A DNA stretch of 64,000 nt from Streptosporangium canum (lineage in GTDB: Bacteria > Actinomycetota > Actinomycetes > Streptosporangiales > Streptosporangiaceae). The stretch covers positions 62,001 to 126,000 of the forward strand of contig NZ_FOQY01000014.1 in assembly GCF_900113865.1 (NCBI RefSeq). The letters run 5' to 3'. The position numbers were made by a program, and so were the translations under genes. The first letter of the stretch is position 1. Each line of letters opens with the position of its first letter. Under the pieces are notes generated by a model. That model searched no databases. It was not told where the DNA came from and saw only the letters and a list, made by a program, of their open reading frames with translations. Below, piece by piece: positions 45,719 to 54,282 of this stretch.

Positions 45719-46555
45719 CTAGATTCCGTAGCGCCGGTTGAAGAACAACATGACATTGAGCGCCATCCGCGTGTCGCCGCCGAGCATGTCCACCAGGGCG
45801 GGGCGCTGCCGGGACGCGATGGCGGCGAAGGCGTCGGCGAAGAACTCCCTGCGGCCCAGGTCCCCCGCCTGCCGGTGGAACCCCGAGGCCAGCACGGGAA
45901 CGCACTGGGCGTAGAGGGCGGCGAACTCCGGGGAGTCCGAGACCCAGTCCCCGTGGGGCGCGTCCACGTCGTCCAGCGCGTGTCCGACCTCGTGCATCAT
46001 CACGTCCGGGGTGGGCGAGGGGCGGTCGCCCACCACGATCTTGCGATCGCCGTACGCTCCGGCGCAGATGTCCCAGGTGGCCCGGCCGGAGGGCAGCGGC
46101 GCGCCGCGCAGGTAGCCCATGTCGTCCAGGTCGGGCACCCCGCCCGCGCCGACGTAGATCCCCTTGAGGCCGTCGGCCAGTTTGGCCTTCAGCACGTCCG
46201 GCAGCCTGGCGAGGCTCTCCACCGCCCGCACGACCTCGGGCGACGGCGGCCCCTGCCAGGAGTCCCACTGGCGGTGCAGGATGCGCTCAAGACGGCCGCA
46301 GTGCCGCAGGCCGTCACCCATGTCGGGGACGTCCGGAGCGTTGGGCTGGGCCCGGGGACGCTCGTCCTCCAGCTCGAAGTCACGCCATGTGTACTGCGGG
46401 CGGTCCACCACCGGCGCCGTCACGGCCCCTGCCCGCCGCTCGGGGCTCGGCGGGACCTCACGCGGAGCTTCCCTGACGGCACTCTCCGTGCGCTGGGACG
46501 GGCCCCGCTGCCACCAGCGCCGTCGATGACGGCCCTTGTCCGCTGAATTCGCCAT
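45719..46555 (-). CDS. Zincin-like putative metalloprotease (HEVGH)
   Basis: 278 residues from ATG 46555; a longer GTG start at 46615 is possible. A basic, Pro/Arg-rich N-terminal half (no signal peptide) leads to a C-terminal domain with MMHEVGHALDD (HExxH zinc site, near residue 190) and, about 45 residues on, RREFFADAFAAI whose Glu or Asp could be the third ligand, as in gluzincins such as the anthrax lethal factor family. Substrate unknown. An intracellular or non-classically exported enzyme is likely. Confidence 0.6.
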   Translation of the reverse strand: MANSADKGRHRRRWWQRGPSQRTESAVREAPREVPPSPERRAGAVTAPVVDRPQYTWRDFELEDERPRAQPNAPDVPDMGDGLRHCGRLERILHRQWDSWQGPPSPEVVRAVESLARLPDVLKAKLADGLKGIYVGAGGVPDLDDMGYLRGAPLPSGRATWDICAGAYGDRKIVVGDRPSPTPDVMMHEVGHALDDVDAPHGDWVSDSPEFAALYAQCVPVLASGFHRQAGDLGRREFFADAFAAIASRQRPALVDMLGGDTRMALNVMLFFNRRYGI

Positions 46556-46667
46556 CACGCCCCCAGGGGAAGTGGCAACCGGTCCCACCGTACGACGTGG
46601 ATCTTCGTCCGTCACCCGGAACAGGGGCCTTGCCGCACCCCGGCTCCCAATGGCTTACAGTTCGGGC

Positions 46668-46967
46668 ATGCCCCTGCTTGTCGCGCTGGCACTGCTCGCC
46701 TTCTGGCTCTACTGCTTGTTCGACGCCATCACGACGCCGGACGAGGAGGCCCGAAACCTGCCCAAACTCCTGTGGGTGATCATCATCGTGCTGCTGCCGC
46801 CTGTGGGCGGCCTGTTCTGGCTGCTGCTCGGCCGTCCCATCGGCCCGCACGCGCCCCGCACGCTCCAGCCCAAGGACAGGCCGGCACGGCCCGAGGCCCC
46901 GAAGGGCCCCGACGACGACCCCGACTTCCTCAAGGATCTCGACCGGCGGCTGCGCGACGAGGAATAG
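46668..46967 (+). CDS. PLDc_N-type small membrane protein
   Basis: 99 residues from ATG 46668. Two membrane helices (MPLLVALALLAFWLYCLFDA and LLWVIIIVLLPPVGGLFWLL) with the PLDc_N signature LPKLLW...PPVGGLFWLLLGRP, then a Pro/Lys/Asp-rich cytoplasmic tail. The domain is the N-terminal anchor of cardiolipin synthases, here without the catalytic part, a common stand-alone form in actinobacteria. The gene is close to its upstream TACAGT hexamer and may have a very short leader. Confidence 0.78.
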   Translation: MPLLVALALLAFWLYCLFDAITTPDEEARNLPKLLWVIIIVLLPPVGGLFWLLLGRPIGPHAPRTLQPKDRPARPEAPKGPDDDPDFLKDLDRRLRDEE

Positions 46968-46974
46968 GCACCGA

Positions 46975-47017
46975 CGCTCCGGGGCGGCGCGTACGGCGGG
47001 CCCGCCGCGCCGGAGCG
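46975..47017. terminator. GC-rich hairpin between converging genes
   Basis: CGCTCCG (46975-46981) and CGGAGCG (47011-47017) pair as outer stem; GGGCGGCG and CCGCCGCGC extend it inward with mismatches. It sits between the ends of the PLDc_N gene and ccsB. Confidence 0.5.
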
Positions 47018-47058
47018 GACCGGCTGCCGGGCCCCGGTCGCGGCCTCCGGCGCCGCGA

Positions 47059-48021
47059 TCAGCCCGGCACCTCCGCGTAGGAGTGCAGGCCGCCGAGGAA
47101 GATGTTCACCCCGACCAGGTTGAACAGCAGGCAGGCGAAGGCGATGAGCTGCACGATCATGGCGGCCTTGCCCTTGAAGCCCGCGGTGGCCCGGGCGTGC
47201 AGGTAGGCGGCGTAGGCGATCCAGGTGATGAAGGCCCAGACCTCCTTGGGGTCCCAGCCCCAGTAGCGGCCCCAGGCCTTGTCGGCCCAGAGCGCGCCGG
47301 CGATGACGGCGAAGGTCCAGATCGGGAAGGCGATCACGATGGCCCGGTGCGCGACCCGGTCCAGGTCCGCCAGAGACGGCAGGCGGACCGAGGTGTCCTT
47401 CCTGATCAGGTAGAGGACGCCGGAGACGCCGGCCATGATGAACAGGCCGCTGGCGATGATCGCCGCCGAGACGTGGATCGCCACCCAGTAGGAGTTGAGC
47501 GCGGGCACCACCGGGCCGGCCTGCACCTGCAGATACCGGACGGAGAAGCCCAGCCCGAGGGTGGCGGCGACCATGACGAACGCGCCGAGGAAGCGGATCC
47601 GGTAGCGGAGGTTCATGAACAGGAACGCGCTCACCGCCGCGAAGCACATCGCGACCACGAACTCGTACATGTTGCCCCACGGCCAGCGGCCGACGGCCAG
47701 GCCCCGGGTGAGGATGGAGCCGAGGTTCGCGGCCCAGCCGAGCCAGGACAGCCCGACCGCGACCGGGCCGGCCCACATCGCCCAGGCGGGCGGCGCCTTC
47801 ACCGCGGGGGCGGAGCTCTCCTCCGAGGCGGGCGGGGCGGCGGCCGTACCACCGCCGACCGTGACGAGCGCGGGTTCGGCGACCGCCCTGGCCTTGACCT
47901 TTGACCGGCCGAAGCCGAGATCGAGGGCGTAGCCGATCATTGCGAAGACGTAGAGCAGCACCGTCGCCAAGATGAGCTGATCACTCAACAGGGCGAGGCC
48001 GGCGTCGACCTCAGCGGGCAT
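47059..48021 (-). CDS. ccsB: Cytochrome c biogenesis protein CcsB (ResC/CcsA family)
   Basis: 320 residues, about eight membrane helices. The haem-handling Trp-rich motif is WGWDPKEVWAFITW, preceded by conserved His residues (IHVSAAIIASGLF, RVAHRAIVIAFPIWT). WPWGNMYEFVVAMCF is a further family marker. With ResB it exports haem and joins it to apocytochrome c outside the membrane (System II). It overlaps the resB end by 11 bp. Confidence 0.93.
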   Translation of the reverse strand: MPAEVDAGLALLSDQLILATVLLYVFAMIGYALDLGFGRSKVKARAVAEPALVTVGGGTAAAPPASEESSAPAVKAPPAWAMWAGPVAVGLSWLGWAANLGSILTRGLAVGRWPWGNMYEFVVAMCFAAVSAFLFMNLRYRIRFLGAFVMVAATLGLGFSVRYLQVQAGPVVPALNSYWVAIHVSAAIIASGLFIMAGVSGVLYLIRKDTSVRLPSLADLDRVAHRAIVIAFPIWTFAVIAGALWADKAWGRYWGWDPKEVWAFITWIAYAAYLHARATAGFKGKAAMIVQLIAFACLLFNLVGVNIFLGGLHSYAEVPG

Positions 48022-49678
48022 CCTTCACTCCTGGATTCAGAACAGAGACGATCTCGGCGAACTCCTCGCTGAAATCGCTGCCTTCGGTGCGCGTGAGACC
48101 GCCCACCTCGACGTGTTTACGGTCGTGCTCGTGACCGGACCCGCCGGACGCCTCCGCCGGCGCGTCCTTCACCCGTACCCACACCCTGCGGCGTCGAACG
48201 GTCAGGGAGAGCACCAGACCGAGGACGGCCAGCGTGGAGGCCACGAACGCGGGCATCCGGCCCGGGTCGTAGGCGATCTGGAGGGCGATCCACTCCTTGA
48301 CACCGGTGAACTCGATGGAGCCCGTGCCGCCGGGCAGGTCGAGCTTCTTGCCCACGGCCAGCGGTTCGGCCTTCATGACCAGCGGCTTCATCTTCTTCAG
48401 ACTCGCCGGGTCGAGCTCGTAGACCGACTGCGGCCGGCCGTTCTTCAACCCCAGGTCGCCGGCGAACGCGCCGTAGACCTGGGCCGTGGGGTTGGCCGCG
48501 CCGGGGAAGACCGACACCCAGTCGCCGTTCAGCGGCACGGTGGTCGGCCGGAAGGCCACGAGGAGGCCGAGCTGTTCCGGCTGGGCGTCCGGCACCTTGA
48601 TCACGCACTCGGAGGTGAAGTTCGCCGGCTGGGCGACCAGGCACGGCACCGGGCCGTCGAAGGCGACCTGCCCCTTGCCATCCGTGATCTTGAAGGTGGG
48701 CGCGTACCCGTGGTCGATCAGGTAGGTCTGCGTGCCGTTGACCTCCAGCGGGTCGTTGACCTTGAGGGCGTAGTCGCGCTCCGGCGCCCCGGGGGCGTCG
48801 GTGACCTTGAGCTTCGCCTCGAAGTCCAGCGGCTGTCCCCGCCGCTCCCCACTGGCGATGTAGGTGGCCTGGAAGTCGTCGAGGGCGAAGGAGAAGGGCT
48901 CCAGCGACTCGGCGCTCACCTGCTGGCCGGGCATGTAGCGGTCGTAGGCCGCGACCGTGTTGGCGAAGCCCTCGCCCTCCACGACCAGCACGTTGCCGCG
49001 GTAGCCGTACAGCGTGCCCATCCCGACCGCCACCAGCAGTCCCAGCAGCGCGACGTGGAAGACCAGGTTGCCGGTCTCGCGCAGGTAGCCCTTCTCGCCG
49101 GCGACCCAGTCCGGGCCGGTGGTCACCCGGAACCGCCTGGCCCGCAGCCGCGCGGCCGCCGTCTCGACGGTCAGGTCACTCTCGAACGAGGCGTGCTGGG
49201 GCAGCCGGACCAGGTTGCGCGGCGGCGCGGGCGGCTTTTTGCGCAGCTCGCGCAGGTGGGCCTTGGTGCGCGGGAGCACGCAACCGATCAGCGACAGGAA
49301 CAGCAGAAGGTAGATGGCCGCGAACCACGGCGCCTTGAACACGTCGAACAGCCAGAACCGGTCCAGCCACTCGGCGAGCTGCGGGCTGTCGTCGAAGTAC
49401 CGCACGACCATGGCGTCGGAGACGCCGCGCTGCGGCCAGATCGATCCCGGGATCGAGGCCAGCGCGAACAGGAACAGCAGGATCAGCGCAGTCTTCATCG
49501 AGGTGAGCGTGCGCCAGAACCAGCGCGCCCACCCCACGGGGCCGAGCTTCGCGGGCCCGGCCTCGGGCTTCTTCTCGGTCAGAGTCGTGTTCACGCTCGC
49601 GCTCACTCGGCTGCTCGTTGAGTCGGGACTGCTTCCGCCCGCCATCCGTTCCCCGGCGGTCTGCTCGACTTCCTCCAT
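48011..49678 (-). CDS. resB: Cytochrome c biogenesis protein ResB
   Basis: 555 residues from ATG 49678, sharing a base with the ccdA stop (TGATG). Helices: WFWRTLTSMKTALILLFLFA, AIYLLLFLSLIGCVLPRTKA, GNLVFHVALLGLLVAVGMGT and a C-terminal AFVASTLAVLGLVLSLTV; a large extracellular domain lies between the last two. LASIPGSIWPQR and PLEVNGTQTYLIDHGYAPTF fit the family. ResB and CcsB form the haem lyase. N-terminal 40 residues are polar and Ser/Thr-rich. Confidence 0.93.
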   Translation of the reverse strand: MEEVEQTAGERMAGGSSPDSTSSRVSASVNTTLTEKKPEAGPAKLGPVGWARWFWRTLTSMKTALILLFLFALASIPGSIWPQRGVSDAMVVRYFDDSPQLAEWLDRFWLFDVFKAPWFAAIYLLLFLSLIGCVLPRTKAHLRELRKKPPAPPRNLVRLPQHASFESDLTVETAAARLRARRFRVTTGPDWVAGEKGYLRETGNLVFHVALLGLLVAVGMGTLYGYRGNVLVVEGEGFANTVAAYDRYMPGQQVSAESLEPFSFALDDFQATYIASGERRGQPLDFEAKLKVTDAPGAPERDYALKVNDPLEVNGTQTYLIDHGYAPTFKITDGKGQVAFDGPVPCLVAQPANFTSECVIKVPDAQPEQLGLLVAFRPTTVPLNGDWVSVFPGAANPTAQVYGAFAGDLGLKNGRPQSVYELDPASLKKMKPLVMKAEPLAVGKKLDLPGGTGSIEFTGVKEWIALQIAYDPGRMPAFVASTLAVLGLVLSLTVRRRRVWVRVKDAPAEASGGSGHEHDRKHVEVGGLTRTEGSDFSEEFAEIVSVLNPGVKDAR

Positions 49679-50412
49679 CAGATCACCGGCTCGAATCCGC
49701 CGATCCATCCCTGCATCGTCACGATGAGCTCCCCCCAGAGCCCGGTGACGAGCAGCAGGCCGACCGCGACCAGCATGCCCCCGCCCACCCTGGTGATCAG
49801 CTGCGAGTGGCGGCGGACCGCCTTGAAGGTGTGCAGTGCCTTGCGGTAGGCCAGCCCGGCCGCCAGGAACGGCAGGCCGAGACCGAGGGCGTAGACGAAG
49901 GCGAGCAGCGCGCCGCGCCCGGCGCTGCCCTCGGTGAGGCCGAGGGTGAGGACGACCCCGAGGGTGGGGCCGATGCAGGGGGTCCAGCCGAGGCCGAACA
50001 CCACGCCGAGCAGCGGCGCGCCGGCGAGGCCGGCGGCCGGGAGCCGGTGGATGCGGAAGTCGCGCTGGAGGCCCGGGATGACCCCCATGAAGGCCAGCCC
50101 CAGGACGACGGTGAGCGCGCCCAGCACCCGCGTGATGACGTCGGCGTTGCCGAGCAGCGCCGCGCCGAGCCCGCCGAAGAGCGCCCCGCCCGCCACGAAC
50201 ACCGCGGCGAAGCCGAGGACGAACAGCGCGATGCCCATGACCATGCGTCCCCGTTTGGGGTCGGCGCTCATCCCGGTCACGTACGACAGATAGCCGGGGA
50301 CCAGCGGCAGCACGCACGGCGACAGGAAGGACACCAGGCCGGCCGCCAACGCGATCGGCAGCGCCAGGGCGAGCGACCCGCTCGCCACCGTGCTCGCCAG
50401 ATCAGCGCTCAT
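49678..50412 (-). CDS. ccdA: CcdA thiol-disulfide transporter
   Basis: 244 residues, six membrane helices. The two redox cysteines lie in VSFLSPCVLPLVPGYLSY and VFGLGWTPCIGPTLGVVLTL. CcdA carries reducing power from cytoplasmic thioredoxin to the exported ResA-like protein encoded just upstream, keeping the apocytochrome CxxCH cysteines reduced. Gap to the upstream gene 23 bp. Confidence 0.94.
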   Translation of the reverse strand: MSADLASTVASGSLALALPIALAAGLVSFLSPCVLPLVPGYLSYVTGMSADPKRGRMVMGIALFVLGFAAVFVAGGALFGGLGAALLGNADVITRVLGALTVVLGLAFMGVIPGLQRDFRIHRLPAAGLAGAPLLGVVFGLGWTPCIGPTLGVVLTLGLTEGSAGRGALLAFVYALGLGLPFLAAGLAYRKALHTFKAVRRHSQLITRVGGGMLVAVGLLLVTGLWGELIVTMQGWIGGFEPVI

Positions 50413-50435
50413 CGCGCCTCCACCGCCGCTCCGTG

Positions 50436-51005
50436 TTACCTCTCATCGCCGACCTTGTTGATCGCGTTGAGGAGATCGTTGTACTTGACCGCGCCGAGCG
50501 CCCGGGCCGCGATCCGGCCCTGCCGGTCGATGATCAGCGTCGAGGGGATGGCCGCCGGGGGGACCGTGCCCTGGAAGGAGAGCGCGACCTTGCCCGGCTG
50601 GTCGAAGATGCTCGGGTAGCCGGACTGCTGGGTGCGTTCGAAGGCGATCGCGTCGGCCTTGCGGTCCTTGAAGTCGATGCCGAGGAACTCCACGCCACCC
50701 GCCTTGGTCTTGGCCGCGATGTCCTTGAGCACCGGGGCCTCGGCCCGGCAGGGCGCGCACCAGGAGGCCCAGAAGTTCAGCACCACGACCTTGCCCTTGT
50801 GCGTGGCGAGCGTCGCGGAGCCGCCGTCCAGGGTCTCTCCCTCGACCGCGGGGGCGGGCTTGCGGTCGGCGGCCTCGAACACAGTGATCTTGCCATCGCC
50901 GGCCACGAAGCGGGTGTCTCCGGTCTGCGGCTGGTTCCCCTGGTTACCGGCGCATCCGGCCACGGTCAGGAGCAGCACGGCAGCGGCGAAGGATTGTGCG
51001 CGCAT
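50436..51005 (-). CDS. resA: ResA/TlpA-like thioredoxin lipoprotein
   Basis: 189 residues. Lipoprotein signal MRAQSFAAAVLLLTVAGC with lipobox LTVAGC (Cys18). Thioredoxin fold with the active site FWASWCAPCRAEAPVL (Cys83, Cys86) and cis-Pro region VPPAAIPSTLIID. It reduces apocytochrome c before haem attachment. First gene of the four-gene cluster resA-ccdA-resB-ccsB. Confidence 0.92.
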   Translation of the reverse strand: MRAQSFAAAVLLLTVAGCAGNQGNQPQTGDTRFVAGDGKITVFEAADRKPAPAVEGETLDGGSATLATHKGKVVVLNFWASWCAPCRAEAPVLKDIAAKTKAGGVEFLGIDFKDRKADAIAFERTQQSGYPSIFDQPGKVALSFQGTVPPAAIPSTLIIDRQGRIAARALGAVKYNDLLNAINKVGDER

Positions 51006-51032
51006 CAGAGGCAGGGTCTCCCTGTACTACAA

Positions 51033-51056
51033 CCGGTAGAGCAGTCACTCTACCGG
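51033..51056. terminator. Hairpin CCGGTAGAG ... CTCTACCGG between the phosphatase gene and resA
   Basis: Perfect 9-bp arms with a 6-base loop lie between the stop of the upstream phosphatase gene (51062) and the resA start (51005). It could stop upstream transcription or serve as an operator for the cytochrome c cluster; no T-run follows. Confidence 0.45.
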
Positions 51057-51061
51057 CGGGG

Positions 51062-51700
51062 TCACGCGCCCGGCACAGTGGGGCGCTTGACGAGCGCACC
51101 TGCGGGTTCGCTGTACCCCACGCTGATCAGCCGGTCTCCCTCGAAGGAGAAACTGGTGAGGCTGGCCAGGCCGCACTGCCTGCGGCGGGGGTCGTGCGGG
51201 AGCCGCCTGCGCTCGGCCGCGAGCCGGATGATCCAGATCGGGAGCTGATGGCTGACCATGATCGCCTCGTGGCCGCGCGCCGCCTCACGGGCGGTGTCGA
51301 TCGCGCCCTTCATCCGCTGGACCACGTCGGTGTAGCGCTCGCCCCAGGAGGGACGGAGCGGGTTCCACAGGTGGCGGTAGTGGCGCGGGCTGCGGAAGAC
51401 CCCGTCACCGTTGCCGACCGGGACGCCCTCGAAGATGTTCTCCGCCTCGATGAGCCGGTCGTCGACCGTGACCTCCAGGCCGAAGGCCGCGGCGAGCGGG
51501 GCCGCGGTCTCCCGCGCCCGCTCCAGCGGGGAGGAGAACAGGGCGACAACGTCACGTCCGGCGACCGACTTGGCGACCGTCTCGGCCATCTGCCTGCCGG
51601 TCTCCGAGAGGTGGTATCCCGGCAGCCTGCCGTAAAGGACGTTAGCGGGGTTGTGCACCTCACCGTGGCGCAGGAGGTGAACGACGGTGGTCTCAGCCAT
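51062..51700 (-). CDS. Histidine phosphatase (phosphoglycerate mutase-like) family protein
   Basis: 212 residues. Catalytic VHLLRHGEVHNPANVLYGRL (RHG motif), DVVALFSSPLERARETAAPL, and second His in AIMVSHQLPIWIIRLA. The family covers phosphatases and mutases; no substrate can be named. Same strand as and upstream of the cytochrome c cluster, but separated from it by a hairpin. Confidence 0.88.
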   Translation of the reverse strand: MAETTVVHLLRHGEVHNPANVLYGRLPGYHLSETGRQMAETVAKSVAGRDVVALFSSPLERARETAAPLAAAFGLEVTVDDRLIEAENIFEGVPVGNGDGVFRSPRHYRHLWNPLRPSWGERYTDVVQRMKGAIDTAREAARGHEAIMVSHQLPIWIIRLAAERRRLPHDPRRRQCGLASLTSFSFEGDRLISVGYSEPAGALVKRPTVPGA

Positions 51701-51960
51701 GGTGCCGCAAGCCTACCGACTGGTACGGGTGAATAGCGCGTATAGATGGACGGTTCTGGCCGTGCCGGAGGGGCGCGATCAGGGTCGTAGCCGATCACAT
51801 CCGGGGTCCGCGTTCGAAGGGCCGCTTCCTGCGGCGGTTCGCGCCGGTCCTCGCCCTGGCACCGACGGCACTGACCGCCCGCCGCCGGAGCCTGATCGCG
51901 CCGGTACGGCCGCCGCCGTCATCGGCGACGGCGACGATGTGGTGGTGGCGGTGATCGCCC
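51701..51960. other. Intergenic region without gene
   Basis: About 260 bp between the phosphatase start and the LysR stop. Open frames here on both strands are compositionally biased and have no ribosome-binding site. The part near 51700 should hold the phosphatase promoter. Confidence 0.35.
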
Positions 51961-52923
51961 TCAGCCGGTGGCCCGCTCCTCGACCGACGCGGCCGGCTCA
52001 GCGGACTCGACCGGCTCGGCCGGCCGGTGGGAGAGCGAGACGGCCCTGAGCGCCTCGACCGCGGCCCTGATCGCCGGACGCCGGGCGGCGTCGCTCCGCC
52101 AGAGCGCGTAGATCTTGCGGATCGGGCGCGGCAGGATCGGGACGACCCGCACCCCGGCGGGAATGTGGTCACGGCCGAGGCGGGGGATGATCGCGCACCC
52201 CTGCCCGGCCGCGACGAGGGCGAGTTGGGTCGGATACTCATCCGCCATGCAGGCGATGTCGGGCTCCAGCCCGGCCGAGCGCAGCGTGTAGACCAGCCAG
52301 TCGTGGCAGATCGTGCCGGGCGAGGAGCTGATCCAGCGCTCTCCGGACAGCTCGGCGAGCTCGATCTCGGACCGGGTGGCCAGCGGATGGGTCTCGGGCA
52401 GGACCACGTCGGCGATGTCGTCGAAAAGCATCGCGCGCGACAGCCCCTCGGGGATGGCCATCGGCCGGTTCATCCAGTCCTGAACCACCGCGAGGTCGAG
52501 CTCGCCCCTGGCCGCCTCGCGGATCTGCCGTTCGGGATCCCGTTCGATGAGCTGGAGCCGGAGGTCGGGATGGCGTTCCCGCAGATGAACCAGCGCTCCG
52601 GGCAGCAGCCCCCGGGCCGCCGTGGGGAAGGCCCCGATGCTCAACCGCCCCACGACCTCTCCGCGCAGTGCCTCGAAGTCGGCCTCGGCGGTCTCCACCA
52701 GCGCGAGGATGCGCTCGGCGTGGTCGGCGAGCAACCCGGCCGCGTCGGTCAGCCGCACCCCGCGCCCGTTGCGCTCCAGCAGCGTCGCGCCGGTCTCCCG
52801 CTCCAGCTTGGCGAGCTGCTGCGACACCGCGGACGGGGTCACCATGAGCGCGTCGGCCGCCGCGCCGACCGACCCGTAGACGGATACGGCGTGCAGGGCC
52901 TTGAGACGGTTGAGATCCAACAT
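51961..52923 (-). CDS. LysR-family transcriptional regulator
   Basis: 320 residues. Winged helix at 1-60: DLNRLKALHAVSVYGSVGAA, ADALMVTPSAVSQQLAKLER. A periplasmic-binding-like effector domain follows from about 90. The C-terminal 20 residues are a Pro/Glu/Ala-rich repeat (AEPVESAEPAASVEE). LysR genes of this type usually stand opposite the gene they control; here the divergent gene is an EamA transporter remnant, so the regulator has probably lost its main target. Confidence 0.9.
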   Translation of the reverse strand: MLDLNRLKALHAVSVYGSVGAAADALMVTPSAVSQQLAKLERETGATLLERNGRGVRLTDAAGLLADHAERILALVETAEADFEALRGEVVGRLSIGAFPTAARGLLPGALVHLRERHPDLRLQLIERDPERQIREAARGELDLAVVQDWMNRPMAIPEGLSRAMLFDDIADVVLPETHPLATRSEIELAELSGERWISSSPGTICHDWLVYTLRSAGLEPDIACMADEYPTQLALVAAGQGCAIIPRLGRDHIPAGVRVVPILPRPIRKIYALWRSDAARRPAIRAAVEALRAVSLSHRPAEPVESAEPAASVEERATG

Positions 52924-52997
52924 GTAAGCAACTCTAAACGACGCCGGTAAGAAAGTCTCGCTTGTGCTGAATTATCAGTGCAAATAAGGATAAGGAG

Positions 52998-53090
52998 ATG
53001 CGAACCTGACATCTCTTCCTGGCCGTCGGCCTCGCCGCCGTCTGGGGCTTCAACGCTGAAGCGGGCCGGGAGGCCTCGTTCCGCGCCTAG
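52998..53090 (+). pseudogene. Truncated EamA transporter gene divergent from lysR
   Basis: AAGGAG is followed by ATG 52998 and codons reading MRT, a TGA, then HLFLAVGLAAVWGFN, the common first helix of EamA permeases. After about 20 codons the similarity stops and a TAG follows at 53088. Both the in-frame stop (a CGA to TGA change would explain it) and the truncation show a dead gene. The break coincides with the start of the repeat-rich region. Confidence 0.65.
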
Positions 53091-53114
53091 GTTCGCGGCA
53101 GACGGGAGGGTTTT

Positions 53115-53194
53115 GCGGGGGTTCGCGCTGCGGGGGTTCGCGCTGCGGGGGTTCGCGCTGCGGGGGTTCGCGCTGCGGGGGTTCGCGCTGCGGG
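53115..53194. repeat. Five 15-bp tandem repeats
   Basis: GCGGGGGTTCGCGCT occurs five times without gaps from 53115 to 53189, followed by a partial copy. The unit length is a multiple of three, so open frames run through it on both strands (LRGFA repeats on plus, PQREP on minus), but there is no sign they are translated. Confidence 0.85.
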
Positions 53195-53308
53195 GGGTGG
53201 GTGGTCCGGCCGGCCGTCGTTGGTTTCGGTCTGGGGGATTCAGGCCTTCGGCCTGGCGGGCGTGGTGGTTTCGGTCCTTTTATACGCCGGCCGGACCACC
53301 CACCCCCC
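53192..53308 (+). mobile_element. 117-bp element with 22-bp terminal inverted repeats, left copy
   Basis: Terminal repeats: GGGGGGTGGGTGGTCCGGCC plus GG at 53192-53213 and its exact reverse complement at 53287-53308. Between them lie a small hairpin (CAGGCC-TTC-GGCCTG near 53246) and CCTTTTATACG. The copy at 54159-54275 is identical by eye in the opposite orientation. Size and ends suggest a MITE-like or other palindromic non-coding element. Confidence 0.7.
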
Positions 53309-53582
53309 TCCGCGCCACCGTGCCGGCCGTACGGCCTGGCCGCCGCAGTCGCTCCCTTTCCGGCCGCCCAGCCTCTTCTGGGTAGCTGAAGCGATCCACT
53401 GAGGTCTGTGCAGAGCAGGTCGCCGTAGCTGAAGCGTCGCTGTCGAAAGGAGCGCAGGGCTGAGGTGGAAGGCTGTGCCCCCTTGAACAGCCTCACCCAC
53501 CCGTGGGGCACCAGCTTCGGTGAGGCGGCCGATGCCCACCCCTGATCCTGGTGCTCGTTCCTCGCCGGTTGAACCAGGGCCT

Positions 53583-53632
53583 GTTGACATCCTCCCCACG
53601 GCTGAAGCCCGGGGTCTCCTGGGGAGTTGCCG
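53583..53632. mobile_element. Hairpin resembling an IS200/IS605-family end
   Basis: GTTGACATCCTCCCCACGGC followed by TGAAGCCCGGGGTCTCCTGG resembles the subterminal hairpins of IS200/IS605 elements as I remember them (TTGACATCCTCCCC-stem-GGGG). The stem is CCCC-GGCT / AGCC-GGGG. No transposase or TnpB gene is present, so it would be a relic end. Confidence 0.4.
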
Positions 53633-53650
53633 ATGAGGGACCACGCCCCC

Positions 53651-53755
53651 TGAGGCGGCGCCGAGCCTGAGGGGAGTGGCGAGCCTGAGGGTGGCGGGCC
53701 TGAGGGGAGTGGCGGGCCTGAGGGTGACGAGCCTGAGGGTGGCGGGCCTGACCGT
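53651..53755. repeat. Short degenerate tandem repeats with CCTGAGG core
   Basis: Six or seven units of 15-18 bp with the core GCCTGAGGG(T/GAG)GGC follow each other. Unit length varies between 15 and 18. They lie in the spacer of the large inverted repeat. No function seen. Confidence 0.6.
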
Positions 53756-54158
53756 CCCGCCGTGGGACCCGATGACGTGCTCCCAAGCCGTCGCCGACGG
53801 CCGCTACGGTGTTCGCGTGACCACGGATGACGACCTTGGTTCACTGCCGACCGTGAAGCGGGCGTCGGATACCGGACGGCGCCGAAGCCGCCTTGGTGGT
53901 TGAGCCCTGCTCAAGGATGAGGTGGGTGGGCATCGGCGGTCTCACCGAAGCTGGTGCCCCACGGGCGGGAAGGCCCTTCCCCGCCGGGCGCAGCCTCTTC
54001 CGACCCAGCCCTGCGCTCCTTTCGACAGCGACGCTTCAGCTACGGCGACCGGCCCGAACGGACCCCAACGGATCGCTTCAGCCTCCCCGAGCACACCGAA
54101 CAGCGAGAAAGAGAGCGACTACGGCGGCCAGGCCGTACGGCCGGCACGGTGGCGCGGA

Positions 54159-54275
54159 GGGGGGTGGGTGGTCCGGCCGGCGTATAAAAGGACCGAAACC
54201 ACCACGCCCGCCAGGCCGAAGGCCTGAATCCCCCAGACCGAAACCAACGACGGCCGGCCGGACCACCCACCCCCC
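54159..54275 (-). mobile_element. 117-bp element with 22-bp terminal inverted repeats, right copy
   Basis: Same element as 53192-53308 in the opposite orientation, no difference found by eye over 117 bp. It has CGTATAAAAGG close to its left terminal repeat. Recent duplication, gene conversion, or selection on pairing would explain the identity. Confidence 0.7.
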
Positions 54276-54282
54276 GCAGCGC

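Noticed and set aside
47083-47904. Plus-strand frame opposite ccsB
   Set aside because: Asp/Gly/Arg-rich mirror of a membrane protein gene with the well-known Trp-rich haem motif on the minus strand.
51687-52049. Plus-strand frame of about 120 codons between the phosphatase and LysR genes
   Set aside because: Pro/Arg-rich, overlaps the lysR end antisense, and has no start signal.
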